A DNA stretch of 64,000 nucleotides from Paralithodes platypus (lineage: Eukaryota; Arthropoda; Malacostraca; Decapoda; Lithodidae), in assembly GCA_032716605.1 (NCBI GenBank), contig CM064580.1, positions 33,864,728 through 33,928,727 on the forward strand, in the 5' to 3' direction. The notes beneath the pieces were generated by a model. The model saw only the letters and a program-made list of their open reading frames with translations, had not been told where the DNA came from and did not search any database. Of the stretch, positions 11,098 through 21,487 are shown in pieces (the stretch's first letter is position 1; every line of letters begins with the position of its first letter). A program made the position numbers and the translations under genes.

Positions 11098-11524
11098 GTA
11101 CCTATAGTAGTACGCATGAATTTGTTTACACTCTGTGATTATGTACAGTTAACTGTTTCTTTAGGCCGCCTCCATCAAAAAATATTAATTATGGAAAGGA
11201 ACCGAGCCTACCCGATCCACATGCAAGGTAATTTATGCCCAGTGCCACCACTTATTGTCCGACTACTTACATTTTGAGCCCAGACACATATTCCATCTTT
11301 CAAAAATAGTATCACTTTCTACAAACAACAGGAACTATTTGAACAGGGTAGAATATAATACAAATTTAAAATACATTCAATAATTGATATATTAATGTTT
11401 CATTAAAAATGGCAATATATGTGTATATATTATAGATAACTTGGGTGAACTAGGAGAGTGTTAACTAAATGTTTATCCGTATAGTTCCTTAATATTATAT
11501 ATTACTTTACTATTTGTACTGCAG

Positions 11525-11623
11525 ACAACGTGCGGAGTGGGTCCGGTACAGGAGGTGGGGGTTCCGCCTCTATCTACGGTACTGGGGAACGCCATACAGC
11601 AGGGGGGATGGGTCGTGGTGCAG
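11525..11623 (+). CDS. Dynein-like gene, exon 4 (residues 110-142)
   Basis: The acceptor is tgtactgcag and the donor is GTGCAG|gttagt; exactly 33 codons. The exon ends LGNAIQQGGWVVVQ. This is the AAA6 'A(I/V)xxGxWVxLQNCHL' motif, one of the most conserved dynein blocks, cut by the intron right after Q. The first half (TTCGVGPVQEVGVPPLS) is longer than the canonical GPIAxxMI link. The next intron is 25.7 kb. Confidence 0.8.
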
Positions 11624-11909
11624 GTTAGTAGATTCCTTAGTTAGTTAGTCTCTGCTTGTGCGTGTGTGTGTTTCAGTCAGATCAGGTGAGTGTTGGGGAA
11701 TAAAGTATTTTGTAACAACTCCTCCTGTTAGGCATTGTGTGTGAAGTGCACGTGGAATGTAATTTTACTGGTGGAATAGCTGTGAATGTGAATGTAGTTT
11801 GTAAGCAGTGTATTTGTATATGTTTGTGTATAATATGTGGGTATGTTGTGTCTTTTTGTGCGCATGTATTTATTTATGTGTGTGCAGGTGGGTCTTTATG
11901 TTTGTACAT

Positions 11910-13532
11910 TGTTACGAACTGGCACTCGGGTACACAAGGGCTCTCAATCAGGACTCGAATACGGCTCGCTGCCACAACGGAAACACACGATCCCAACCCC
12001 TGAGTACTGCCAGCTGAACAAAAAACACCAATACCCTCCAGAGTTCAATCTGCTATAACGGGGTATACAAGAACTCGGTACTAGTGTTCAACAACAGACT
12101 AATAAAGAGACAGGAATTATCTAGTCTGGTCAACAATCAAACAATGAAGTAAAAAACAACAACACAAAAGAATAGTGTTGGCCGAAGCCGAAGTAATCCA
12201 CCCTTGACTATGAACTTAAGAAGTCCACCACCCTCTACTTCGGATCGGCACTATTACGTTACGTTAATTAATAGTCCTTAAGCATTGAGCAAGGAATCTT
12301 CTGAAAAAAGTTAGATGCTTCTCGGATGCTCGTAAGAAGTACGTATCGGATTTTGAACAGTAATTCAATAAGCAAAAACACTGGCAATTAAATACTATTA
12401 AAGGCTTAAAATGGCATAAGAATAATTAAAAAGAATATGCAATAGTAAATGGCAAACATTAAAAGGAAGTACTCCGCAAATGCAACGGCAATAGCCTACT
12501 CGGATTGTGCTCGTGGGCCACTAATCACTAAAGTAGCCAAGCTTGCAACACATGAAATCAATAGTGCATAAACAATATCATACATAAGGAAAGCTTCAAT
12601 ACTATTCTGCATCTACTAATCGAGTAAAGTCTAGCTGGGGTACTGTAGGCAAAAAGGTAGCAGTGACTGAGCAAAAACGGCTCGTAGCCTAGCGAAGTCC
12701 TCACGACTGTTTAAAGTATTACGTTAAAACTAACAAGTGCACTTTGAGAAATCCAGATCCCTTGTATCTGGTTTTCTCCCGGCTCCTTGACAAAGTAAAA
12801 ACAAACTGTTAATAAAATACAGGGTGGTTATGCTCTTGCCCTCACGCACTGTAAATTATTAACTCAACACAGTCAGCCGCGAAGACAACCTAGGCTTCAC
12901 TGAACCGAAACGAGTATGCAGGTTTATCGCTTAACCACTGCATCAAACAACAACTCGTAACACAGAAAAGCCTTACCCCAGTCTAGCATTACCAAGACTA
13001 GCAGAAAACAGGAATAATAATAATAACACACAGGGAAATGTATATACAAGTGCAACAAACATAAATCAATCCTATTCTAAGTCAACCCTTCCAAAATAGG
13101 CTATCTAATAGGCAAGTATCTCGTGAGAACTCAAGCGATAATACGTTGGCTGACTAGCTCTGCACCAACGGGACCATGGAAGTTAAACAGGGCAGGGAAA
13201 AGAGGAAATAAGAATGTAAGGTAGTAGAGAAAGTTCCCATCAGTCAGAAGAATATAAATAGTTAGTAAGGGAAATGAGAAGTCGCTCTGCCTAATGAGTT
13301 CTGATGAAAAAATGGCTAGACTTCCCTTTTATACCCGGCCCTCTAGTGAGCCCAACGTGAACTACTAAGGACCGCCCACTGACAACCATGACGTCATTTC
13401 TCTCTCTCCTCTGGGATACACAAAGGCTCCCCTAGCACTGAGGGAGGGAGGAGTGCGAGTGAGTTAGGCCTACCTCCTGCCTGGCGTACCCACTGACACC
13501 TAACTGTGGCTGTTTCTCTTCCCATCATTACA
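11910..13532 (-). mobile_element. Solo LTR of a Gypsy relative, antisense
   Basis: Read on the minus strand this 1.6-kb block starts TGTAATGATGGG and ends CAGTTCGTAACA, almost the same terminus as the Gypsy LTR next door (CCCAGTCGTAACA). Internal stretches match that LTR too (TCCGATACG, GCATCTAAC, AGAAGATTCCTTG around 12290-12360). A TATA box (GGGTATAAAAGGG) lies at about 13328-13340 of the + strand. No coding region is attached and no clear target duplication was found. Confidence 0.65.
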
Positions 13533-13570
13533 AATAAGTTTTACACACAATACTTATAACTAATGATATA

Positions 13571-15372
13571 TGTGACGTTAACCACTCCGTTAGAACCGCA
13601 TGGCTTGTCCTACAGTGACTCGCTAGGATCGCCAGGGCAGTGGATGGGGCTACAGTTTGTGTATTAGAGTGTGCTTTATTTCATATGTAAGCTTGTGTCA
13701 TGGGCAGTCCAGAAAGGCTCTTTGTTTTCACCCATGTCAAGGCTTTATATATTTAATTGTAAAGTATATGTTTTATCATTAACTAGTAATGATGGGATCT
13801 GGGAGAGAGAGAGAGAGTAGAACAGAGTGAGAGGGAGCGCGTAGTGTTTTTGTCCCGCTCGATGACGTCACGGCTGGCTGCCTCGTTCGTGGGGGTTGGT
13901 TGAGAGAGGTCCTTTCCATGCTGTTAGGTCCCTTGCTAGTGGCTAGAGGACTTGTAACCGCTTTTTTCCCACGCGCCTCGAGCTGGTGCGAGTATATATA
14001 CAGTTCCTCGCCACTCTCTCCCTCAGATCTGGTTTCTAGAACGTACCCCTCTTTTTCCCTTGCTACCTGTCACCTGCTCTGTACCTGAGAATCTTTTCCT
14101 CTGCCTATCTCTCTCATTTTCCATATCTTTCACCACCTTTTATTAACATTATATCCCCTCTGGTTAACTCTGCAAAATCAGCTTCATGCTGGCCAGTTGT
14201 ATTGTGCGTTAAGGTCTGATATAACCTATGTATGTTAGTTGTTAAGATAAGTGGATCACGAAGCATTGGTTGGCATTTATATTGTTTAGTACTGCTTCCT
14301 TTAGTTATTAGTGTTCTGCTGGATTAGATAATGCTAGACTAGGAGTCTGATATTATAAGGTATTGTTTCCTATGAGTGCTGGCTTTAGTTAAAAGCTGCA
14401 CGACATACCTGAGAACTGGAGTTGATTGAGTAAATTCTAGTCTGTGTGCCATTGAGAGTAGAGCATGCACGAATGAGGGCTTTTTGCCTATACCATTCTG
14501 CACTGTTCTAAGCTCGTTGTTTGTCTTTGAGGTACGCCAGGAGAATGCTTAATACTTCGGTATTAAGGTTTCTCAAGAGAGCTACCCTTCCCTATAACGT
14601 AATATTTGATGCACAGACTTGAGATTTGCACTAGGCTATGCGGCATGCCATGCGCACCAGTATCTCGTATCATTGACTCTAGCTAGACTTTATCAATCAT
14701 AGTAGACATTAAGTATACTAAACCAAGTACTCTTTTTATGCATACCCATTTATCATTACACAAGCATTTCGCAGCCTAGTTTGATGTATTGAGACACAAA
14801 CGACTTAGGCTCTTTTTGTTGATAGGAATACTGCATTGTCGTGGCGATTATTATTATTGTTGTAGTGTTTATGATATTCTTGGCTCCGACGGCATTATAT
14901 ATTCTGCCTTTTTGTGTGCATAGCCTGCACGAGCATTGTTCCGCTGCTTGCCTTTTAGGGTTCCATTTCCGATACGAGCATCTTTATAGCATCTAACATT
15001 TAAAGAAGATTCCTTGTTAGTGTTGAAGGACTATAGTGCACTTTCTTTCATGCAGGAGTGCCTGACATTTATTGATTAAAGTAACGTAAGCTGTAACTTC
15101 TCTTACCACCTTACTTTGCATACCGTAACCAAGCACCTTCGGTTATAGGTAGTAATAGGCTGTTTTCACATATCATTAAGCCTAGAGTAGACGCACATTT
15201 ATTGAGAGTTTGATAGCCTATTATTGCATATAGAACTCTGTAGAGTATTTGTGTTCTTTGTTCACTGGGAATATACATCAGAGGTTGGAGCTAGCGCTTT
15301 CCGTTGTAACATTTATGCCATTACTAGTCCAATGAATAAGAGCCCTGATATATTTGAACCCCAGTCGTAACA
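13571..15372 (+). repeat. Gypsy 5' LTR
   Basis: 1802 bp, TG...CA ends. It carries a (GA)n run near 13806, a TGACGTCA site near 13863, a TATATATA promoter-like box near 13993 and a C/T-rich stretch after it. It is nearly identical to 19702-21487, with an extra 21 bp (about 14457-14477) that the 3' copy lacks. Confidence 0.9.
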
Positions 15373-15589
15373 AATGGCGACCTTACCTAGGATTTGGTGA
15401 ACCTACATTTATTAGCAGGGAACATTTGTTGTTTTGGAGAATATTTTGCGGGGATCAGCAAGAATAATTTTTTTTTGCAACATAGTATAGCCCTTGAGTA
15501 TTTCCGAGAATTTTTGTGTGTATATCGAGGTATAAGAGTTTGGGGTGCTTCTTTTCTGAATATTGTGGTGAGAAATTTTTGTGAGCATC

Positions 15590-16136
15590 ATGTCTTATAC
15601 CGGATCAGAGGAGAATGGAGACACAGTACGTCATGTCGAAACTGAGGAACAGCAGTATGGTGAAATGGTTAATCAGGGTTTGCCCCTGGGGGGACCACCG
15701 GTAATTTTAAACCGTAACCGTGTTCCTGATCAGTCTGTCTCGCACTTATGGAAACTGGTTCCGGTGTTTGATGAGAGTGGGGTAACAGAATTTTTCGCAC
15801 GCTTTGAGAAGAAGTGCCAGGAACACCAGTGGCCAGAGAATAAATGGGCAGCACTTGTATCCTCTAGATTAAGAGGCAAGGGTCTTACAGCCTACGATAC
15901 GTTACCTTTGGAGTCATGTATTGTGTATGAGGATCTCAAGGAGGCTGTCCTGAGGGCTTACGAACTGCAACCAGAAACGTACCGTTTGAAGTTCCGGGGT
16001 GTAACTAAGGGAAGAGATAGCACCTTTTGGAACACGCCCGGGACTTGTCCGATGCTATGGGGAACTGGCTCCGATCTGAGAAGGTCACAACATTTGATGA
16101 AATTAGGCAGTTAATGATGTTGGAGCAGTTCTTTAA
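15590..16136 (+). pseudogene. Gypsy gag, frameshifted and split
   Basis: A gag-like protein: FDESGVTEFFARFEKKCQEH (residues about 60-80 from the ATG at 15590), WAALVSSRLRGKGLTAYDTL and LKEAVLRAYELQPETYR are typical of Gypsy capsid domains. At about 16023-16027 one base is missing from a T run, which throws the reading frame into an early stop at 16112. The correct frame continues to 16133, where a TTAA MITE (16137-16767) interrupts it. After the MITE the same protein resumes in the next ORF. The ATG at 15581 is 9 bp upstream and equally possible. Confidence 0.75.
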
Positions 16137-16767
16137 CCTCTGAAGTGCGCATGGGGGTAATTGGAAACGTCCCCCTGTGCTGACGTATTTGAGGTGTTTC
16201 CGTCACTAAAATATTCATTGTGCCATTAATAGCATTAATATTTATCCATATGCGCCTATTATGGGTTGATTATAAAGGTATTAACCTGAAACAACAATAA
16301 AACGAGTGAAAACAGCGTTTGGATGGTCAAAATCGGAGATATAGCCCGCGAGTTGTATAATGTATGGGTGAGGCAATCTGCTTTCCCGCCAATTTCCCCC
16401 AAGGCCACTGAGACGCAGTCGATCGATACTCTCTCTCTCTCTCTTGCACTCGCTTGCTATCAGTGATGACCACACCCTCCAATCGGATTTCTAATGTTAG
16501 CACGAAAATATACCTCAGAATAAGGGAATAACAGGGAAAATAGGTGATAACTGAAGGAGAGGAGGAAAGTGGGGAAGGAGGGGAGGTAGAGGACTGAGAT
16601 TTTGCATGGCCCAGGGGCCAAAAAAAAAATAAAAAAATAAAAAAAAAAAAATATAAAAAAAAAAAAATTTTTCGATGTCAAAAGTTGATTTTTATTTTCT
16701 CTGACTCTTAAGAGTCTTCCCGCAGTGCGCCGGGGGAACTCTTAAGAGTCTCCCCGCAGCTCCCGGG
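16137..16767. mobile_element. 631-bp TTAA MITE inside Gypsy gag
   Basis: TTAA at 16133-16136 and 16768-16771. Removing the element and one TTAA joins the gag frames on both sides without a stop, so this is a clean insertion. Near its right end is a direct repeat (ctcttaagagtcttcccgcag / ctcttaagagtctccccgcag, about 16707-16760), matched by subterminal repeats in the relatives at 24988, 39913 and 53193. It also has an A-rich tract (16620-16668). No ORF. Confidence 0.8.
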
Positions 16768-16793
16768 TTAAGAGCACGGGCGGTGATCTAACT

Positions 16794-19232
16794 TTGAACT
16801 TAAAGGAGAAAAACCCAAGAACTCTAGTCGAAGCAGCAGAAATGGCTGATCGACGGCTGTCGTTGATTCGGGGTTGCGGGTCCTCACAGAAGTACGATGT
16901 AAGTGCTAAGGACCGTTATCCTCCCCCTCCCCGTAACAATGACACATTTAAACAGAACAGCCATGAAACTAAAACTGAATCCAAACCTTACACCACACCG
17001 TATGTGAAAAGTCAGGGGCCTTTTACATCACAGTATAAGCCGAAACCAAAATTTATGTGTTTTAGTTGCCACCAGGAGGGTCATAAGGCAAATGAGTGCC
17101 CTAGTCGACCTCCTCCGGCAGCCGTGTCTTTTGCTCACGGCATTGGAGTGTTCAAGAGGACATCGGAGTTTGTTAGAGGCATTTCTTCCGAGGTAAATAC
17201 ACTGCCAGTGCAGAAGGATCCGGAAGGCTTATTCCCTGTCCGTGATGCCTTTAGTGACCACAGGGGACTCGGTTGTGTGGAGTGGGGGGGTAGAAGACAT
17301 GAGGTGAGAATTTTGCGTGACACTGGGGCATCGCAAACACTGTTGAGAAATTTCACTGGTAAACCTGTCAATACGGCGTGGGTGGTTGTGGTTCAGGGAG
17401 TTAATGCGACAAGGTCATACCCGCTTGTAAGAATGAAGGTGGAAGTTGATGGTGTGACTCATGACCTGGATGTAGGAATTGTGGAGAAGTTACCTGTTGG
17501 GGGCGTCGACCTCCTTCTTGGCAACGACTTTGCGGGGCCTACTTCTGAGGCTCCACCCTTAGTCGTTGTCGAGAAGCCGGCCGACGTGAGTAGGGAGGAG
17601 CAGGAGTGGGTTGAGATGTGTCCGGTGCAGCCTATGGCGTGTGTTGTCACCGGAGATCCTGCATCCAGGGAGTCACATTCTGGTCAACAATCTTTAGATC
17701 AGCGGAGGAAGGGTACCGAGAAGGGGTTGGAAGTTGATGCGGTTGGGAGTTTAGTATCAACGGCCCTTCTCGGGGACTCAGTATTAGGACCAAATATCGA
17801 GTCTGAAGAAGACCCAGTAACTGTTGTGGAAAAGGCAGAGGATGGGCTTAAACAGACGAAAGAGTTGAAGGAGGACAGTGATGCACAGTCGGGAGATGTA
17901 GCAACAAGGTACCCTGATGCGTACCCTATGAGAAATGGGTCGGCGAAGACAGTGGTCCGAAGCTTGCTGGTGTATTTTTCCCGGTATGGTTACCCGCAGG
18001 GGATTCAGTCAGTCCGGGGACCCAACTTCACTTCTAGCCTCTTTGTACAAGCAATGCCGCAGCATGGGATTGTTGGGGTTGTGTCATCTGCGTATCATCC
18101 GGAGAGCCAGGGTGTGTTAGAGCGATGGCACTCAGCCTTGAAATCTGTGCTTCGTTGTTGTTGCTTTGAGAGTGGGAGGGATTGGGATCTTGGCCTGCCA
18201 TGTGTGTTGTTTGCTGTGTGGGAGGTACCTGGGGAGAGTTTGGGATTCAGCCCTAATGAGCTCGTCTTTGGACACCGTGTCAGAGGGCCTCTCCATATGG
18301 TTGAAGAAGTATGGGAGGGCACAGAAAAACCTTGTTCTATGCTCAATTGTGTCCTCAACAGTCGAGAACGGATGTTGCGCAGTCTGGAGTTGGCTGGCCG
18401 TAATTTGACTAGCTCTCAGGCCCTCAGGAAGGACAGGTACGACCTCAAGGTTGAACTCAGGGAGTTTCACATGGGTCAGGTGTTGATTCTACTGCCCCTT
18501 GTAGGTCACCCCTTATCCGCGAAGTACGCTGGTCCTTATAGGGTGGTGGAGGAGCTATCGGACCTGGTTTACTTGGTAGCCACTCCAGACAGACGGAAGC
18601 GCAATCAGTTATGTCATGTTAATCCCATGAAGGAGTATGGGAGGCACCCCCCTGAGCCTCTCACTGTGCCTGTGATGACGTTTAGCAGTCAAGGTGGAGA
18701 AGGAGAACGGGACAGTCAAGCTCAGGTGGAGGATAACTGGAAGGATAAGAAGTTCAAATGGGCGCCTGAGTGTGAGAAGGTGTTTAGAGAAGTAAACCAC
18801 CTGTTGTGCACTCACCCGATCCTCAGGGCCCCTGACTTTAGCCTACCTTTCCAACTAGCAACGGAGGCTAGTGGTGTGGGGGCTGGTGCCGTCCTTGTGG
18901 AAAAGGACGATGATGGGCTGGAGCATCCTGTTAGTTTCTGCTCGGAGAAGTACAATTCGGCCCAGGGGAGCTGCTCTGTTGTCGAGGAGGAGCTGCTGGC
19001 GGTTGTGCTTGCGCTGGGGCATTTCGAGGTCTATGTTCCAGCCTATGGTCCGGTCGTTGTAGTTTACCCAGATCATCACCCTCTCAAGTTCTTGGACCAG
19101 TTTCACAATCGGAATATGAGGCTGACCAGGTGGTCACTAAGGTTATTGATATATAACCTGGACATACGCCATATTGCCGGTTGTGACAACGTGGTTGCAG
19201 ATGGTCGTTCAAGGGTATATGATCCTGGGTAG
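16794..19232 (+). CDS. Rearranged Gypsy polyprotein: NC-PR-INT(partial)-RNase H
   Basis: 812 residues, uninterrupted. Zinc knuckle CFSCHQEGHKANEC at 89-102; aspartic protease with DTGA at 176-179 and LLLGNDFAG at 240-248. An acidic spacer leads to the second half of the integrase core at about 370 (YPDAYPMRNGSAKTVV, RGPNFTSSLF, HPESQGVLERWHSALK). The integrase C-terminal KYAGPYRVVEELSDL is at 577-591. Then comes a complete RNase H at about 652-808 (FKWAPECEKVF, AVLVEKDDDGLEHPVSFCSE, DHHPLKFL, NVVADGRSRV). Normal Gypsy order is PR-RT-RNase H-INT, so RT is gone and RNase H has moved behind INT. The second integrase Asp is Val407 (SVRG for SDRG) and the first RNase H Asp is Glu691 (ATEAS for ATDAS). 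I infer the enzymes are inactive. The true start lies in gag. Confidence 0.85.
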   Translation: MNLKEKNPRTLVEAAEMADRRLSLIRGCGSSQKYDVSAKDRYPPPPRNNDTFKQNSHETKTESKPYTTPYVKSQGPFTSQYKPKPKFMCFSCHQEGHKANECPSRPPPAAVSFAHGIGVFKRTSEFVRGISSEVNTLPVQKDPEGLFPVRDAFSDHRGLGCVEWGGRRHEVRILRDTGASQTLLRNFTGKPVNTAWVVVVQGVNATRSYPLVRMKVEVDGVTHDLDVGIVEKLPVGGVDLLLGNDFAGPTSEAPPLVVVEKPADVSREEQEWVEMCPVQPMACVVTGDPASRESHSGQQSLDQRRKGTEKGLEVDAVGSLVSTALLGDSVLGPNIESEEDPVTVVEKAEDGLKQTKELKEDSDAQSGDVATRYPDAYPMRNGSAKTVVRSLLVYFSRYGYPQGIQSVRGPNFTSSLFVQAMPQHGIVGVVSSAYHPESQGVLERWHSALKSVLRCCCFESGRDWDLGLPCVLFAVWEVPGESLGFSPNELVFGHRVRGPLHMVEEVWEGTEKPCSMLNCVLNSRERMLRSLELAGRNLTSSQALRKDRYDLKVELREFHMGQVLILLPLVGHPLSAKYAGPYRVVEELSDLVYLVATPDRRKRNQLCHVNPMKEYGRHPPEPLTVPVMTFSSQGGEGERDSQAQVEDNWKDKKFKWAPECEKVFREVNHLLCTHPILRAPDFSLPFQLATEASGVGAGAVLVEKDDDGLEHPVSFCSEKYNSAQGSCSVVEEELLAVVLALGHFEVYVPAYGPVVVVYPDHHPLKFLDQFHNRNMRLTRWSLRLLIYNLDIRHIAGCDNVVADGRSRVYDPG

Positions 19233-19701
19233 ATTGACACACGGGTAGCCTCCTGCTTTAGTTTGAATAGTATTTTGCGCTTGGTGCTTGTTGGCTCGCG
19301 GTTGTAGCCCAGCGTATTGGGTCGTAAAGCAGGAGTTGAGCGTTTGGTATAGAAGAAAAAAATAGGCTTGCCCCTATAGTGCAGCCGAAATAAACAAATT
19401 ATAAACATAAAAATCAAATAAAAACTCTTTCTTTGATAGTTGAATTTTTGTAGTATGTTATAGCAGTAATTCTGAGTTGCACTCCTCTCAGAATGCTGGG
19501 CTAGAGAAGCTCGCTCTTGAGGAGCATAACTACATATAATTTAACCTATGGTGTTGGGGAGGGTTATAATTTTGATTTTTTTTTTGTTGAAGAACTGTGC
19601 CAGATATTTTACTGCCGCTGGGTGATGGGAAGTGGAGATATGGGTTCTAACCATCAGATTTTTGTGAGCCTTGGGGCCTCTGAGAAAAATCTTGGGGGGG
19701 G
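19233..19701 (+). other. Gypsy 3' untranslated internal region
   Basis: This lies between the stop of the polyprotein and the 3' LTR. It holds T-rich stretches and a G run (gggggggg at about 19694-19701) immediately before the LTR, where a purine-rich primer tract is expected. No ORF of note. Confidence 0.6.
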
Positions 19702-21487
19702 TGTGACGTTAACCACTCCGTTAGAACCGCATGGCTTGTCCTACAGTGACTCGCTAGGATCGCCAGGGCAGTGGATGGGGCTACAGTTTGTGTATTAGAG
19801 TGTGCTTTATTTCATATGAAAGCTTGTGTCATGGGCAGTCCAGAAAGGCTCTTTGTTTTCACCCATGTCAAGGCTTTATATATTTAATTGTAAAGTATAT
19901 GTTTTATCATTAACTAGTAATGATGGGATCTGGGAGAGAGAGAGAGAGAGAGTAGAACAGAGTGAGAGGGAGCGCGTAGTGTTTTTGTCCCGCTCGATGA
20001 CGTCACGGCTGGCTGCCTCGTTCGTGGGGGTTGGTTGAGAGAGGTCCTTTCCATGCTGTTAGGTCCCATGCTAGTGGCTAGAGGACTTGTAACCGCTTTT
20101 TTTCCCACGCGCCTCGAGCTGGTGCGAGTATATATACAGTTCCTCGCCACTCTCTCCCTCAGATCTGGTTTCTAGAACGCACCCATCTTTTTCCCTTGCT
20201 ACCTGTCACCTGCTCTGTACCTGAGAATCTTTTCCTCTGCCTATCTCTCTCATTTTCCATATCTTTCACCACCTTTTATTAACATTATATCCCCTCTGGT
20301 TAACTCTGCAAAATCAGCTTCATGCTGGCCAGTTGTATTGTGCGTTAAGGTCTGATATAACCTATGTATGTTAGTTGTTAAGATAAATGGATCACGAAGC
20401 ATTGGTTGGCATTTATATTGTTTAGTACTGCTTCCTTTAGTTATTAGTGTTCTGCTGGATTAGATAATGCTAGACTAGGAGTCTGATATTATAAGGTATT
20501 GTTTCCTATGAGTGCTGGCTTTAGTTAAAAGCTGCACGACATACCTGAGAACTGGAGTTGATTGAGTAAATTCTAGTCTGTGTGCCATTGAGGGCTTTTT
20601 GCCTATACCATTCTGCACTGTTCTAAGCTCGTTGTTTGTCTTTGAGGTACGCCAGGAGAATGCTTAATACTTCGGTATTAAGGTTTCTCAAGAGAGCTAC
20701 CCTTCCCTATAACGTAATATTTGATGCACAGACTTGAGATTTGCACTAGGCTATGCGGCATGCCATGCGCACCAGTATCTCGTATCATTGACTCTAGCTA
20801 GACTTTATCAATCATAGTAGACATTAAGTATACTAAACCAAGTACTCTTTTTATGCATACCCATTTATCATTACACAAGCATTTCGCAGCCTAGTTTGAT
20901 GTATTGAGACACAAACGACTTAGGCTCTTTTTGTTGATAGGAATACTGCATTGTCGTGGCGATTATTATTATTGTTGTAGTGTTTATGATATTCTTGGCT
21001 CCGACGGCATTATATATTCTGCCTTTTTGTGTGCATAGCCTGCACGAGCATTGTTCCGCTGCTTGCCTTTTAGGGTTCCATTTCCGATACGAGCATCTTT
21101 ATAGCATCTAACATTTAAAGAAGATTCCTTGTTAGTGTTGAAGGACTTTAGTGCACTTTCTTTCATGCAGGAGTGCCTGACATTTATTGATTAAAGTAAC
21201 GTAAGCTGTAACTTCTCTTACCACCTTAATTTGCATACCGTAACCAAGCACCTTCGGTTATAGGTAGTAATAGGCTGTTTTCACATAACATTAAGCCTAG
21301 AGTAGACGCACATTTATTGAGAGTTTGATAGCCTATTATTGCATATAGAACTCTGTAGAGTATTTGTGTTCTTTGTTCACTGGGAATATACATCAGAGGT
21401 TGGAGCTAGCGCTTTCCGTTGTAACATTTATGCCATTACTAGTCCAATGAATAAGAGCCCTGATATATTTGAACCCCAGTCGTAACA
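19702..21487 (+). repeat. Gypsy 3' LTR
   Basis: 1786 bp, nearly identical to 13571-15372. It differs by a longer (GA)n run, a missing 21-bp stretch and roughly nine substitutions seen by eye. It is followed by TATA, matching the base pairs before the 5' LTR. Confidence 0.9.

Larger units (their letters stand above)
13571..21487 (+). mobile_element. Gypsy-type LTR retrotransposon, rearranged and RT-less
   Basis: The 7.9-kb element has two LTRs starting TGTGACG and ending CGTAACA, flanked by TATA on each side (4-bp duplication). By eye the LTRs differ at about nine bases plus small indels, one of 21 bp, so insertion is recent. Inside are a gag ORF, a TTAA MITE and an 812-residue ORF with nucleocapsid, protease, partial integrase and RNase H in that order. 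Reverse transcriptase, the integrase zinc finger and the first integrase Asp are absent. Such an element could move only with enzymes supplied by another copy. Confidence 0.85.
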
